From Membranipora membranacea (taxonomy: Eukaryota; Bryozoa; Gymnolaemata; Cheilostomatida; Membraniporidae), in the NCBI GenBank assembly GCA_914767715.1, contig OU612072.1, forward strand, positions 21,082,001 through 21,146,000: DNA of 64,000 nucleotides, written 5' to 3'. The first letter of the stretch is position 1; every line of letters begins with the position of its first letter. Under the pieces are notes generated by a model that saw only the letters and a program-made list of their open reading frames with translations, did no database searches and was not told where the DNA came from. Both the position numbers and the translations under genes were made by a program. Shown here in pieces: positions 51,790 through 63,775 of the stretch.

Positions 51790-54760
51790 TGCACCTCAGG
51801 AAGTTGTATGAGTGTTTAATGGAACTGAGTACTTAAAATGCATTTAGTACGCAACACTGCCTGCACCATCAAACTCTCTAATATGATATTTTTTTATAAG
51901 ATTGGGGACACAGTTGAAACTAACAGTTGGACAGCATGATATGAAATACAGATCTGATAATTTCACGCTGGTTATCGTTATGCCGGCTGTTGCTGCCGAG
52001 TGGTGAAGCCTTTTTAGAAAAATCCTGACAAACAAACGTTGCTCAAAATCCTCGCTCCTTAAGTCTTTCAATTTAGACAAATTCATTTCCAAATTGTCCA
52101 TTCAGAATATGGTTCCATCATCCAAAAAGCAATATGACTTGCAATTTGACATGTTACAGGCGGAATAATCAGATAGCGATTTTAATGCTTTTTAATCAAA
52201 CACCAGTTGTCTCCTCTCTCTCCATGGATAGACAACTAGCTGATAATTATAATAATAAAATTCATTATTAAAAACACTCGTAAAAATTTTTGATTACTAG
52301 ACATTGAACATTCAACATTATCAATATAAATCGTTTTCATTGATACTTATCACTGAGTTAAATGAAAAATCTAGCTTAGAATTATTATGAATAGCTTGTC
52401 AACTTTAGTGACTTAAGCGGTAAAATGCCCCTTTTTGCAGGCGAAAAGATGGTACACAATTATTATATTGTTAAGCAGTGAAACAGGAAAAGTTCCATCT
52501 AACATTTGATGTTTTTTGATGTGACTGCAATTATAATAGTATAATCAATGAGTTTTCAAACACTAAATCAACAGTTTGTGTCATCATAGTCTCTGAGAGA
52601 AAGGTTTCAGAGATAGGCACACTCTCTAATGTAGCTCAGCCACTCTAAAAATCACCTGCAAAAAATTGTCTCGCTTCTATTCCTAAGTACATAAAAAATG
52701 TCATGAGATTGTTTGGAAATAGGGTAACCGGTTCACACATATTCTGAACTGGGTAAAAACTGATCCAATATAATTGAACAGTGAAAACGTATTTAATCGA
52801 TAAAATCAATCTACACTTTTTCCCATGTTTTGAATTCAGAGTTTTGGCCCCTTATCAGTTAGGAGCGGAATGATTCAAGGACCATACATGTTCCTCTGTT
52901 ATAGATTTGTATGTCTATATATATATATATATATATATACATGATATATATACACATAGTATTTATATGAAACTTAACTCTACAACAATGGACTAATTGG
53001 GTTTCCCTAGATCATGTTTATGAATGAATGTGATAGGTTACCAAAAGTTGAGATGTAGGAATTATGTTTATTAAGTTTTTGAGATATAAATTAAATATTG
53101 AGGAGGGGCACCTTGTTTATATCAGTCAACATGGTAATGAATATGCGGAATGTTTTCAGATTTGCCATGTTATCACTGTTAACAATATACTGTTACCCCT
53201 ACAGATGTCACAGCTATTGGGGGTAGTTACATGTTGAGTTGGTGAACTGAAAAATCTAGAACCTGACAAGACCAAACTCATGAGTACTAGTGCTGCGGAT
53301 CTGTATTTTTATTATCATAACAGCATCATCCCCGTTTACTGTTGGAATTGTCCAAACAGTGTGATCATGAATTTACGACAGGCGAGCTCTATGTTAAAAG
53401 TATGCATGTAATTGCAGTAATTATTGACAGGGCACAATTAAACTAAGACAATCTGCTTGAAAGAGACAGCTGACAGCGCAACCTTGATGGTGAGCTTTCT
53501 GGTCAAGGAACCTGATATGAGCGCCCCTACATTTCTTTTCTTGTTTGAATATGAACTTGCTTGACATGAAGGAAACATTGTTGCTGCCGATTTTTGCTCT
53601 GATCTGTTTCATTTTATTGTTTAATTTTAAATATACGGAGGCGTGTATATTGAAAATTAGATCATTTTTGGAAGTAGAAACTCTATTTATGATGATCTCT
53701 GCAATCAATAGATTCAGCAACACTAGCTGAAAAAGTTGCCAAGTTGAAGATGTATCATTTACCAATCGTCATTTGATTATAGAACCATGGTATAACTTAT
53801 CATATCAATTTGAATCACAAGGTACTGGTGTGAGTGTATTTGTAGATTTCAAGATCAAAGAAACTAATAAAAATCAAACGCGATACTAGAACAACGCTAA
53901 AATTGCAAGAATCAAATCTACTCATTGGATCGAACGAAACGATGAACAGGTCTTCAAGAAGCTCAAGCCGGAGTAGTGTATCTGGTTGCTCATTTTAATA
54001 CATGAAGATTTTTTGCAAGGGTCATTTCAGGTAAACAGTATCACCTACTTAACTCGACAACTCTGCTGTTTGCTGCGTCGCAAATGATGCTGGTGGTGGC
54101 GTCAAAACCATTTTGATTGCACAGTGAAGTGCATTGAATTCAATTCAATTTCTCTCAATTTTTTCTAGACCACATAACGCTATACTTTGGCACCCTGCAG
54201 CGAATATAACATAATGCCCTGATGTAGTATATTTTTTGATGTTGGTGAGGTGCTCCAAAACCGGGGCAAATCCATTGGAGAAGGCCATCATTAACATACA
54301 TAATATGAAAAACAATTCAAGTTCCCAGGTTTCAGATATCAATTGTCATTTAATGAGGTTGTATTTTACGACATGGTGAGCTATGTTGGAATTGAAAGAT
54401 CAGTAGTTCTTCTATAATATTTCAATAAGCAAAAATCAATGCCCATAATGCGGCAGACGAAATACATGTAATGTCTGATTGCCAAAACTATGTTTATAAA
54501 AGCAATTTCACATGATACTTTTTTATGTATACCCGAACATAATTTAGGTTCTTACTCCTTAGATGGCTGCAAGTGCGAGTTTGTGGCATCACATTACAAC
54601 TATTCACTTTGGTTTGATAATGTTTGTAAGGAATTTGATGATGTGATGCCTCAAACTTGCATATACAGCTATCTGAGCACTTTTAACGCATCAGAATGTC
54701 TCTTAAAGTACAAATTGGAGTTGTCTGCTACGGGTTGTTGAGCAGACAATCTGAAAGAAG
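51790..54760. other. Intergenic sequence, no gene recognised
   Basis: AT-rich with a TA run at about 52915-52940. Frames at 53421-53765 (minus) and 54490-54741 (plus) lack any recognisable motif or splice context. Confidence 0.45.
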
Positions 54761-54764
54761 CTTG

Positions 54765-55540
54765 GCTTTAGCTGCACAGCATATTCCCGAGATCAATTGC
54801 TGCGGGACTCAGGCCAAAAGCAAGAGCTAAAATTGACAAAAATTTGTCGTTGGGTGATAGCTCGGCCACCAGACTACCTGTCGAGCAGCTCTGCAGGTTT
54901 AGCAGTACCCTTGTGTCCAGCATGTGCATGTGCAATATAGGCACTACGCAAACTAGCAGGTACATCAAGTCTATCATTAAACATGAGACATGCAATTTAT
55001 GACTGCTTGTTTCTTCGCCAACCCTCGACCAAATACTGCTTGAATTTAACTGCGACATCGTCAGTCACGGTGGCTTCAAACGCCTCTATTTCATGTATAT
55101 CAGGGACTAAGTCCTCACAAATACTGTCAATAAAGTACTCAACAGCTGCACAGTGCTTCACACTGGCTGCACTGTAAGCCTCGTTGGGTCGGCTCAAACT
55201 ATCGGCAACAAACATCTTAACACCAAAATTTTTATATCCATACCTCATTATCCTCATTTTGAACCTTTGCACCCTCGGTGGTAGATCACTCAGATCTTTA
55301 CCAACTAGAATTTGTACCAAGGGTTTATGGACCGTTTCAACTTCAAACTTTGGACCTATCATATAATAGTCAAACTGCCCACATGATGACAAGAGTTTCC
55401 TTCTCTACCATCGAAGAGCGTGTCTAAGTGTCAGTCATCTTACGCGAGGCATATTCCAATGGTTGCCAGATATCTTTACCAGATTCCTGGAGCAAAACAG
55501 CACCAAACGCGCTGGATATTGATAACAATCGCAACTTGCA
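54765..55540 (-). pseudogene. Gypsy pol fragment: RNase H region
   Basis: Minus strand: GAVLLQESGKDIWQPLEYAS, RKMTDT; then FEVETVHKPLVQILVGKDLS, DLPPRVQRFKMRIMRYGY and VKMFVADSLSRP. It is the same part as 6548-7435 but clearly a different lineage. It is cut off at both ends and interrupted by a stop/frame change near 55400. Confidence 0.85.
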
Positions 55541-56420
55541 TATTATTAGGAAGTTGCTTAGTCCTTGGTTTAAAAACGACAAAATTTTGGTTATCCATCA
55601 CTCATTACATTGTATTGAAGCTGTTATACTTTATCAAAATACACCATAAAATAATCGTATAAAATGAATTTTAAGCTTTATTCTCAGGGAGAGGAATAAA
55701 TAATTACCGGAAAATACATTTGAGGTTTGGCTGAGATCTATGGGAGCACAGAGGATCGAGTTCCATTTTCCCCTATGGGGATTATATAAAAATTATGGAA
55801 ATGGACCAAAATATAAATCCTCGTTCTTAAATCATTATAAATGGCTACAACGCCCATTAATTTTTTTTAAATCACAACACTGATGCTTCAGTAGGTGTGG
55901 TTATTTGTTTGCTTGTAGCTGGTGAATGGTACTGAGTTTCTTTAAGATGCTCTGTCTTTCTATGGCAGTCTAAAAAATAAATAAAGATTACAATATCCAG
56001 AAAGCTAGCTGCAACATTGATTGGCATCGCAAAGCAGCCAGAAAAATAACTATTAGTATTAGGTTATTATGGGATTATCATGTTAAAGGTGCTATGCAAT
56101 AACTAGCCACTAAAGATGCATGTAGTTTTAGCTACCGAGTGGGTACTAGTGTAAAATTAGGTCATTAGGTCATTCTGTGTATAGGTTTGTCATAATTATT
56201 TATATGGGTATTTCTATCCCTTGTCCGATATGAGGGAGGGTAGTGGTGTGAGACTGCACATTTCAGAGAGGTAATTGACACCCTAACTCGAAGACTGTTA
56301 GACAATTTTTTCTTTCATGTGTGTTTATTGCTAGAGATAAAATTGATAACATAATATATAGATAAAGTTCAATTGAGTAAAAAAAAGATTTAATCAAAAA
56401 TTGTAGATAATTGCAATAGA
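55541..56420. other. Intergenic sequence
   Basis: Nothing recognised. Confidence 0.5.
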
Positions 56421-56426
56421 AACATG

Positions 56427-56775
56427 TCAAAAGCAAAGGGACAGTCTTATAGCCTGCGCTAGGGCGTAGACAGCCCAATTGTAAAGCTTGAAGGTCAAAT
56501 ACGAGACACACGTACAGGACAAGTGCCCCTTCCAGCTGCAGTCATCACTGCCCCCCAGACAGGAAGCCAGTGGGTAAAAACAACGGTAATACAGGTCAAC
56601 CATTGTTTTGCTATCAAAATAAGGGAGAGCTGCCCTAATCAATGTTAAAATTAGGTTGAATTTTCGGCAGTGGTCCACGAGGTAATTCATATCAGTTATA
56701 TTAGAGTCAAGAATAATGCCTAAAAAATTGTGTTTTACAGCTGAGATCAATTTTATATTCCGCCAAAACAATTTG
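56427..56775 (-). pseudogene. LINE RT C-terminal fragment
   Basis: Minus strand: FLGIILDSNITDMNYLVDHC, RKFNLILTLIRAALPYFD, TMVDLYYRCFYPLASCLGG. This is the thumb region after the YADD box of Jockey/CR1-type RTs (compare LLGVTVDSQLSFSDHID at 26120). Truncated on both sides. Confidence 0.75.
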
Positions 56776-58170
56776 CTTTTTTGGCGATTTTAAAATAATT
56801 TGGAACGTTTTTGAATAATTTAGAGTGAGCCTGTTGGCCATGCACCAAGTTTCAACTTTTGAAATTTCTTGTCTTCATAGGTTTATTACTGATAGACAGC
56901 CTCTTTGATGTCGGTAGACTAAGAATGTTCCACACAGTATAGTTGTAGAGTCGTCGTTAGAGAAGTGGCGACTTTTGAGTCAGTTCAGTTGGTGTTGGTC
57001 GGCGTGTTATGGGATATGAGCAGGGAGATCTCTCATAACAAGAGGGGAAATTGAACCCAGGACCTCTTGCTATCAAAACTTATAACAACTGACAACAAAT
57101 TTAGGTATTGTGATTGTAAAAATACTTTCTTTCTGGGGAAAAAAATTTGCTGATTGCTATAAATAGAAATATAAACACTTCCACAGAGAGAAGCTATTTT
57201 TTGGTTACAGTACTTATGGAATGAAAATGAAAGTAACACCTTTGTACATACCCATATCTCGATACGCGGTAGGCATGATGGACACTACCTCCAAGCGGCT
57301 CAACACCTCAGCTGATAGTTCACATCCCCGTACATATCAATTCTATTTACCAACCAGCACTGTAGGTCACTCTGAAATAGTGTGAAGATTAACAGATGGA
57401 CACTTTCTCATCTTAGCACTGGTATCCTGTCATTAGGGATAGGGTGATGGGTTGATGCAGACCTCCCAATCAGGACATATTATGTTTTTCGGTACAAAAT
57501 TACCTTGATTGAAACTTGGAACCAAAATAGTTTATCCGCAAGGGTAGTTGATATGATGTACATTCAATGTCAATATTTTTACTGCCCAACTGCGAATTAC
57601 CATATGCATTATGTCTTTCAGCTTTGTTTTTTTTTCAATCCTCATATTGTACCTTCTGGGCTCACTTATGGGGCAAAGGCAAGTGGTATTTTTCACGTTC
57701 ATGATAACTTAACAAACCTGATGTAGATTGGTGGAAATCATCTCAAGTCGCAGCCAAATGCACAACTAATTTTCTCCGCATAGGATCTGATAAAAATAAA
57801 GCAAAATAATTATGTACTTTATGTATATACCTACATGTCCTGGTGTGCTATGGCAAGTGACCAATTCTTAGCTGGAACAGGTAGGGGGCAGGATAAAATA
57901 TGAAAACTAGCAAAAAAGTCAAGAACAAGACCAACAGTTATTTCTGCAATAGAGGTCGTTGTTTTGTAGATATTATGATATTATGAAAAATTTGCTTGAG
58001 GAATGTACAATCCGGTGCCAGACTCAGCCAGTCCCAATCCTGGATAGAGACGGGTTCAGCGACAGGCAGAGCATCCGGCCGGAAAAACTATGCCACAAAC
58101 TGTAATAAAACCAGAGAGAACCAGACTATGCCAAGGCATCTCCCTTGTTGGGGACCTTGTGGAAAGTAGG
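56776..58170. other. Intergenic sequence
   Basis: A possible tRNA-like SINE remnant lies at about 57025-57085 on the minus strand (AGGTCCTGGGTTCAATTTCC resembles a box B); its box A is not clear. Otherwise nothing recognised. Confidence 0.35.
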
Positions 58171-58174
58171 CGAG

Positions 58175-58720
58175 CGAGGTAGACGATTATCAAGCTAGCG
58201 GCCCTAAACATTGCTACACTCACAAATAAGAGTAGAGAGATAGCTGATACGATGGTGAGGCGTAACATATGCCTACAGGAGACCAGATGGGAGGAGAAAG
58301 GCCTGGAGGAAAGGCAAGATACATTGACGATGGCGTCAAGCTGTACAACAGTGGCGGGATAAGACCGAGGAATGGTGTGGGATGAGTCATGTAACCAGGT
58401 AATCTGAGTGGATTATCAATTTGAACTTGGTGACCAAAAGGCAGACCTATAACATCGTTTCTGCCTATGCGAACAGCAAGACTGTGACGAGGAGGCCAAA
58501 GAAAGATTTTGGACTGTTTGTTGCAGTGCTGCAGATGTGCTTATCTTGGCCGGAGACATGAACGGGCATACTGGAAGTGCAAGTTGATCGCTTAGAGACA
58601 AATGTGCAATAGCCATCAAAAACAGTGGAGTTCGAACAGAGATAAAATCGCATAACACAATGAACTACTTCCAGAACCAGGTATAAACAATATGCTAAAT
58701 TTTTCTTCTCGGACTTTGAT
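58175..58720 (+). pseudogene. RTE-type LINE endonuclease, decayed
   Basis: Plus strand: LNIATLTNKSREIADTMVRR, NICLQETRWEEKG (the QETRW motif), DDGVKLYNSGG, TYNIVSAYANSKT, and LILAGDMNGHTGSAS (the GDxN motif). These are the ordered blocks of an AP-type endonuclease as in RTE/BovB-like LINEs. Several frame changes and no RT follows. Confidence 0.8.
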
Positions 58721-58734
58721 AGCTATTCTGCGAT

Positions 58735-59815
58735 GAGAACCTACTATTTGGCAGCCGTCGGTTGCCCAACGGACAAATAGGCTTCCGGTTGCTTTTAACG
58801 CTACCGGACATAAAATTCATGGGACAGGATTGGTTTGTATCAGATGCAAATGCACTTTAGACAGAGATGGGTTTTGTTACGGTGGAGTTTGCTGTGAAAG
58901 AAACCCATCAGGACGCCTATTTGGTGTCCAACGGTTGCCAAATAGCCATCCGGATGGGTCTGTTTTACAATTGACATCTGCCATGAAGCCATCTGGTTGC
59001 AAAATTTGCAACAGGATTGGTTTGTGACTGCCGAGCTTTGAAATTGATATAATGTGAAATGGATATTTGTCATGAGTGGATGGACCTTTAACGTAAAGAT
59101 TTGTGGTGGACCGGCCACATTTTTCGCATTATAGCTGCAACAAACCCATCCAGACAGGCTTGGAATAGTAATGTTTGCTAAATTAACTCCATCCGGGTGG
59201 GTTTTGTTTGAGCAGTAATATTTGCTGTAACCATTCTTCCAGATGAGCCAAATGTGTCCGGTAAATGGCCATCAGCAACATATCTCTATAAAAGGGCCAT
59301 CCGCTTATGACGAATACCCATGCGGCAATGCTAACTGGCCATCCATTTCACCTTGTATCAATCTCGAAGTGTGACTGTAACAAACCCATCCGAATGGCCA
59401 TATGGCAACTGATGGTTGCCAACTACTCATCCATATGGGCTTGGAGCAGTAACAAACTCATCTGCATAGGCTGAGGATAGACCAGAGATGTGTGGCGGAT
59501 GGCCATTTACAGAAAACATTTTTAGTACAACAGCTTGTAGCAGTAATACTTTCTGTAACAAACCCATTTGTATGGGCTTGGAGCAGAAATTTTTGGTGTA
59601 ACAAACCCAACCAAATGGGCTTAGAGCATTAATATTTGCTGTTACAGCCCTATTCAGATGGGGTTGTCGCCCCGATGATGAGTGACCACAATCCATCCTC
59701 CTCTGCTACATACCAATCCACCTTTGTCAAATACGTGCCTGGATGCCTTTTATGTAACCGGATGTCTATTTGGCAACTAACAGATGTCGATGCCAGGCAG
59801 ACATCTAGCGGCTGC
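58735..59815. repeat. Degenerate tandem repeat (about 45-bp motif)
   Basis: The word GTAACAAACCCATCCRNATGG, often followed by GCTTGGAGCAGTAATATTTG, recurs many times with decay, on both strands in places (CATCCGGATGGG is itself palindromic). Short frames with HPDG/PSGR words are by-products. Confidence 0.75.
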
Positions 59816-60180
59816 AAATAGCAGAAACAGAGAGAAAGCATTTCTCTTTGCCGACATGCCTATATATAGGCGCGAAGTTACCACTGAACTCAATTAAGCA
59901 TACCATACTTACTTGATACTTGTAGAGTAATCGTTTCTTCATCTGAAGTTTCCAGTATTTTTTCAGGCTCGTCTATCGGTATTAGCCCGTGTCATAGATC
60001 GTATAACCAGATTTTCACCATTTACTGTAACCTTAACCTGCCACAGGAGGATCTACAAGTATCAAAGAGTGATAAAAAAGATCATTTCACAATTTAGCGG
60101 GGAGACAAAGAATCTCTTTTTGTGGAGGTCAGGGCTGCAGTGAGGTATTAGGTACTGTGGGTTGTGCCTTCTAGAACTGC
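59816..60180. other. Intergenic sequence
   Basis: Nothing recognised. Confidence 0.5.
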
Positions 60181-60184
60181 CAGG

Positions 60185-61625
60185 ATGTGGGTGAAGTTGA
60201 TGTAATCTCCCATGTCAGTCTCTACTTTACCAAAGTGGATGGCTCGGAAGAGTACAATTCTTCGCCATTCTGGTACTTAGGTTTTTCCATTCTAGTTGTT
60301 CAATCAGCTGCGAGGTGCTAGTTGTGTGGTCTGACCGCGGAACATTGTAAACACATGCGCACGGCCTTGCGTTACACAGCTTCGAGCTTTGTTGCTTGTG
60401 CTTGCGTCAGGCTACCATCCCATACTGATGATGTGTATTCTAGAATGGGCCTGACGAGTATGGGGCATACATGACATGTTACCCTATTTGGTAGGGTAAC
60501 ACCAGATATAAGGGCTGATTACCCTATGAGACCAGATGATCCCATAACCACCCCACTTTTGCACCTAAGAGCTTAGTGAAGTTTTATATGCTTATTTTGC
60601 TGTCATGAGGTCTAGTTTTCAACCTATTATAACAAATTGCATTAGTTTAAACATTAATACATAGTAAAATTCTGTGTAACACTTGCTAGAATTTGGTATA
60701 TTACAGTTATCTAACAATAAAACTACAGAAAATCAAATATTTTAAGAGCATGGGCGGCTCGGGTGTTACCCGGGGCCGGCGGCGGGAGTATTTTAGGGCC
60801 CCCTAGGGCCCCCAGACCAACCCAGCCTTCAAGTTTATACACCACCAGATATAGAGCCCAGCTAACTTGTCATGTATGGTATGGGGTAAGCTTTTGCTCT
60901 GAGATGTTTTAGAAAGTATGGTATTGTGTGCTCTTCTTATGAACCCTCACCTTATGCTGGCTGCTTTGTTGGTAATATAGTTGAAGTTTTCGTTCCATCT
61001 AAGAGAGCTCTCCAGCCTTAATCCTAGGTATTTTACACCCTTTGTCTTTGGGATATCTGTTTCATTATGTATGTGGTTGTTGTTGGCTCCTTTAGTTCTT
61101 TTTTGGGTAAATTTAACATGTTCGCATTTGAGAGGATTGAACTCTATCTTCCAACTACTCTCCCATACTTGGAGGGCATCTAGATTTTTTTGGAGCTGGA
61201 AAAAGTTTTCACCGGTCGAACAGATGACGTATCGTCTGCGAACATGCGGGTTTTGGATATGACTGAGTCAGCTAGGTCGTTTATGTAGACCAGGAACAGG
61301 ATTGGGCCAATTACTGAACCCTGGGATGACCTTGGCGTGGGCTATAACTATGGCCATCAACTGTAAATACTTGGGATTGACCTTCTAGTAGACTCTGTAC
61401 CTAGAAAGTAGCTCGAGGGGTAACTCCGATATAAGCGAGTTTCTGAAGAAGTTATTGTGGTCAACTTGGTCGAAAGCTTTACTGAAGTCTAGGAAACCGG
61501 CATCCGCTTCCTCTCCTTTGTCAAACTGTTGTGAAATGTCGCAAATCTGTTCTGTCAGCTGGCTCTCATAGCTTCTGAAACCATGTTGGCGCTTGCTTAT
61601 TTACCTGCGTATTTACCTGCATCTT
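60185..61625 (-). mobile_element. Jockey/CR1-like LINE RT, decayed, minus strand
   Basis: Minus strand from 61595: KRQHGFRSYESQLTEQICDI, DAGFLDFSKAFDQVDHNNFF (palm A Asp), GSVIGPILFLVYINDLAD, and MFADDTSSV (the catalytic F/YADD). Downstream, 60180-60480 (minus) carries the C-terminal region (PILEYTSSVWDG-type sequence can be read near 60430). Stops and frame changes are frequent. A GC-rich segment near 60740-60800 interrupts it. Confidence 0.8.
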
Positions 61626-61835
61626 CTTCGTCTCAAGCGCCAGCTCTCCAGCTGTGACTTTAGAAACTTCTGCTCAAAATCGGTTTAACATTTCCGGGTC
61701 ATTAACATGTGCTTAATTTGTTGCTTTAATCGAGGAATTTTGGAATCTGACTGGCAGCAATGACAATGCAAAAACAACAAATTAAGCAAGCGCCAAAATG
61801 GTTTCCAGAAAATACAGAAGCTATGAAAGCAGGGC
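61566..61835. repeat. Inverted duplication at the end of the LINE
   Basis: 61566-61597 (TAGCTTCTGAAACCATGTTG and on) recurs inverted at 61782-61830 (GCAAGCGCCAAAATGGTTTC, then AGAAGCTATGAAAGC). About 190 bp of unrelated sequence sits between. Confidence 0.7.
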
Positions 61836-61867
61836 AGTCATATAGTTCCATAAGTTAGGGTTTGCAT

Positions 61868-61999
61868 CACAGGCCTTCTATAGTTGTAGCAAGTCCAGTG
61901 GTAGAGTGCCCCAGTGGTCGAGGCCTTTTCTCTCAAGAAAAGGCCTCGGCCACTGGGGCACTCGACCACTGGACTTGCACCAACTACAGAAGGCCTGTG
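61868..61999. repeat. Long near-perfect hairpin, about 64-nt arms
   Basis: Arms meet at the loop CTCA near 61933. They pair at about 94% (AAGTCCAGTGGTAGAGTGCC at left against the complement of GGCACTCGACCACTGGACTT at right). GC content is far above the surroundings. Confidence 0.9.
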
Positions 62000-63470
62000 G
62001 TTTGCATGTCATCAGCAATGATGTCCTATGCAATAAGTGTACATTCAAACAGGGTTAAATTGATTCAAATCACTTACTCATTGTTCCAATGCACTTAAAT
62101 AGTCCATCATTAGATAATGTAAGAGTTAAAGTCAGTACATGGACTGGTGACTCAGTGGGGAATATCTTCACAATCTATAGATTCAGCTGTGGAGTTCAGT
62201 AACTCCTTGGTTTAGTGGTCTATAATGGGCAAGAAGGTCTAGTCCTATTGATTAATTTAGTCCTTGATAATGGGCTAAACTAACATGGAGCAGTTTGTAT
62301 GGATGAATAAGGATCGATACAGTGGTCTAAAAAACAGCGGACTATAGACCCATTTCAAGCGGAACATAGACCAGCGGAACATCGGCGAAGCGGAACATAG
62401 AACGCACCCGCAACCAAGTACCAAGTACAATTATCCAAAGAGTCTGTACCTCCCTGAATAATCTAATTGGTTCAATTTGGTCACATGGTAACTCTGATGT
62501 CATAAGGCGCCAAACCTTTCACATGCTCAATGCATGTAGCAGTTTCGCTTTCATATGGTAGCCTGTGTAATATATTACACACCTGCGATGTGTTAGAGTT
62601 GACTCTATGAAAGAAAGAGCTGAGTCCATTTGCAGACGAAATTGATCTGTCCATTGTCACTAAGGATTTTCACTTAGAAGATAAAAATGATAATTCAAGA
62701 ATCAGACTGCGCTCAATTCAAGTAAAAACATGTTATTTGAGCCTTGGCGGGCTGTAGCTGGAATGGGTGGAGGGAGGGGGCAGGGGCTAACTTTCAATGG
62801 TGTAAATATGAGGAGAATATCGAAACATTTAATTCTATCTTTTGTGGAGGAGTAAGTTTTAGCAGTAAGACATACGGTCCAAGATGTGCTGATCCCTCAT
62901 ATGTTCTATGAAATCGAAATCACTTAATCAAGATAGCCAGTCACTGTAGGCATCAGTTCCACACGCTAGTCCCTGAGGACAGTCATCACCGTATAGACGC
63001 TCTAGTCAAATGATGGACAATTTTTTTTTGAGGGAAACACTATAACACAGAAAATTATTTTTCCTTGATGGCGACAAGAGATTTTTATGAAATCCAATTC
63101 CAACTTTACCAGTGTTCGCCAACTGTTTTATGTAATACCCCGCGGTATTTCAACAGTGGAATATAAATAAATCTTCGAATCTGTAATTTGTAATCTGAAT
63201 CCTTTTGTTACAGGGAAATCCTATGCATGTTCACCCCTCTCCACGTAGAAGGGATCTACAACAAAGCCAATTAGCCAAAACCACCACAACAGTCCAAAGT
63301 CCCAAATAAGAGCATCAAATGGACACCGGAACTCTCTTTGAGATCTCGCTCCTAACACCACATACCAGTACCGAGTACATGTTATAGTCAAATAGACTTT
63401 TACTGGCTTTTAAATGACAAACTCTATACAGACTATTTGTGAAAAGCTTCTTAACGTCATATCTGATGAT
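62000..63470. other. Intergenic sequence
   Basis: 62335-62405 carries AGCGGAACATAGACC-type repeats matching 51270-51355 inverted. No gene recognised. Confidence 0.45.
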
Positions 63471-63610
63471 GCTGTAGCCATGATCACCAGGTTGTAACCT
63501 GAGTTCCGAGGCTCTAGCCAGGCTTTCCTGGCTGCAGCCTTGGTTCAAAGGCTATGACCAGGGTTTGCTGACTGTAGCCAGGGTTCTTGAGTTGTAGCCA
63601 AGGTGTCCGG
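63471..63610. repeat. 20-bp tandem repeat, seven units
   Basis: Seven consecutive 20-nt units of the form GSTGTAGCCAGGGTTCCTGG (consensus approximate), starting at 63471 and keeping exact 20-nt register. Each unit has one to six differences. Confidence 0.92.
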
Positions 63611-63775
63611 GATTGCTACTCTGCCTTATATTTTAATCATGGAGTCAGGAGTTGTCTGATGGTTAAGGGTAAGGACTTGTGATTGTGATTTATGGCGCTG
63701 GCTATCATTTCTGATTTGGCACAGGCAAGCCCCTCACCTTAGATCCATAAATACAGGAGGTATTTTTTGCACTTG

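Noticed and set aside
51844-52101. 85-codon minus-strand frame (MDNLEMNLSKLKDLRSEDFE...)
   Set aside because: Protein-like at the start but without recognisable domain, splice partners or duplication; kept out for lack of support.
53421-53765. 114-codon minus-strand frame
   Set aside because: No motif and no context.
63471-63610. CRISPR-like array
   Set aside because: Repeats are contiguous with no unique spacers, and the genome is eukaryotic.
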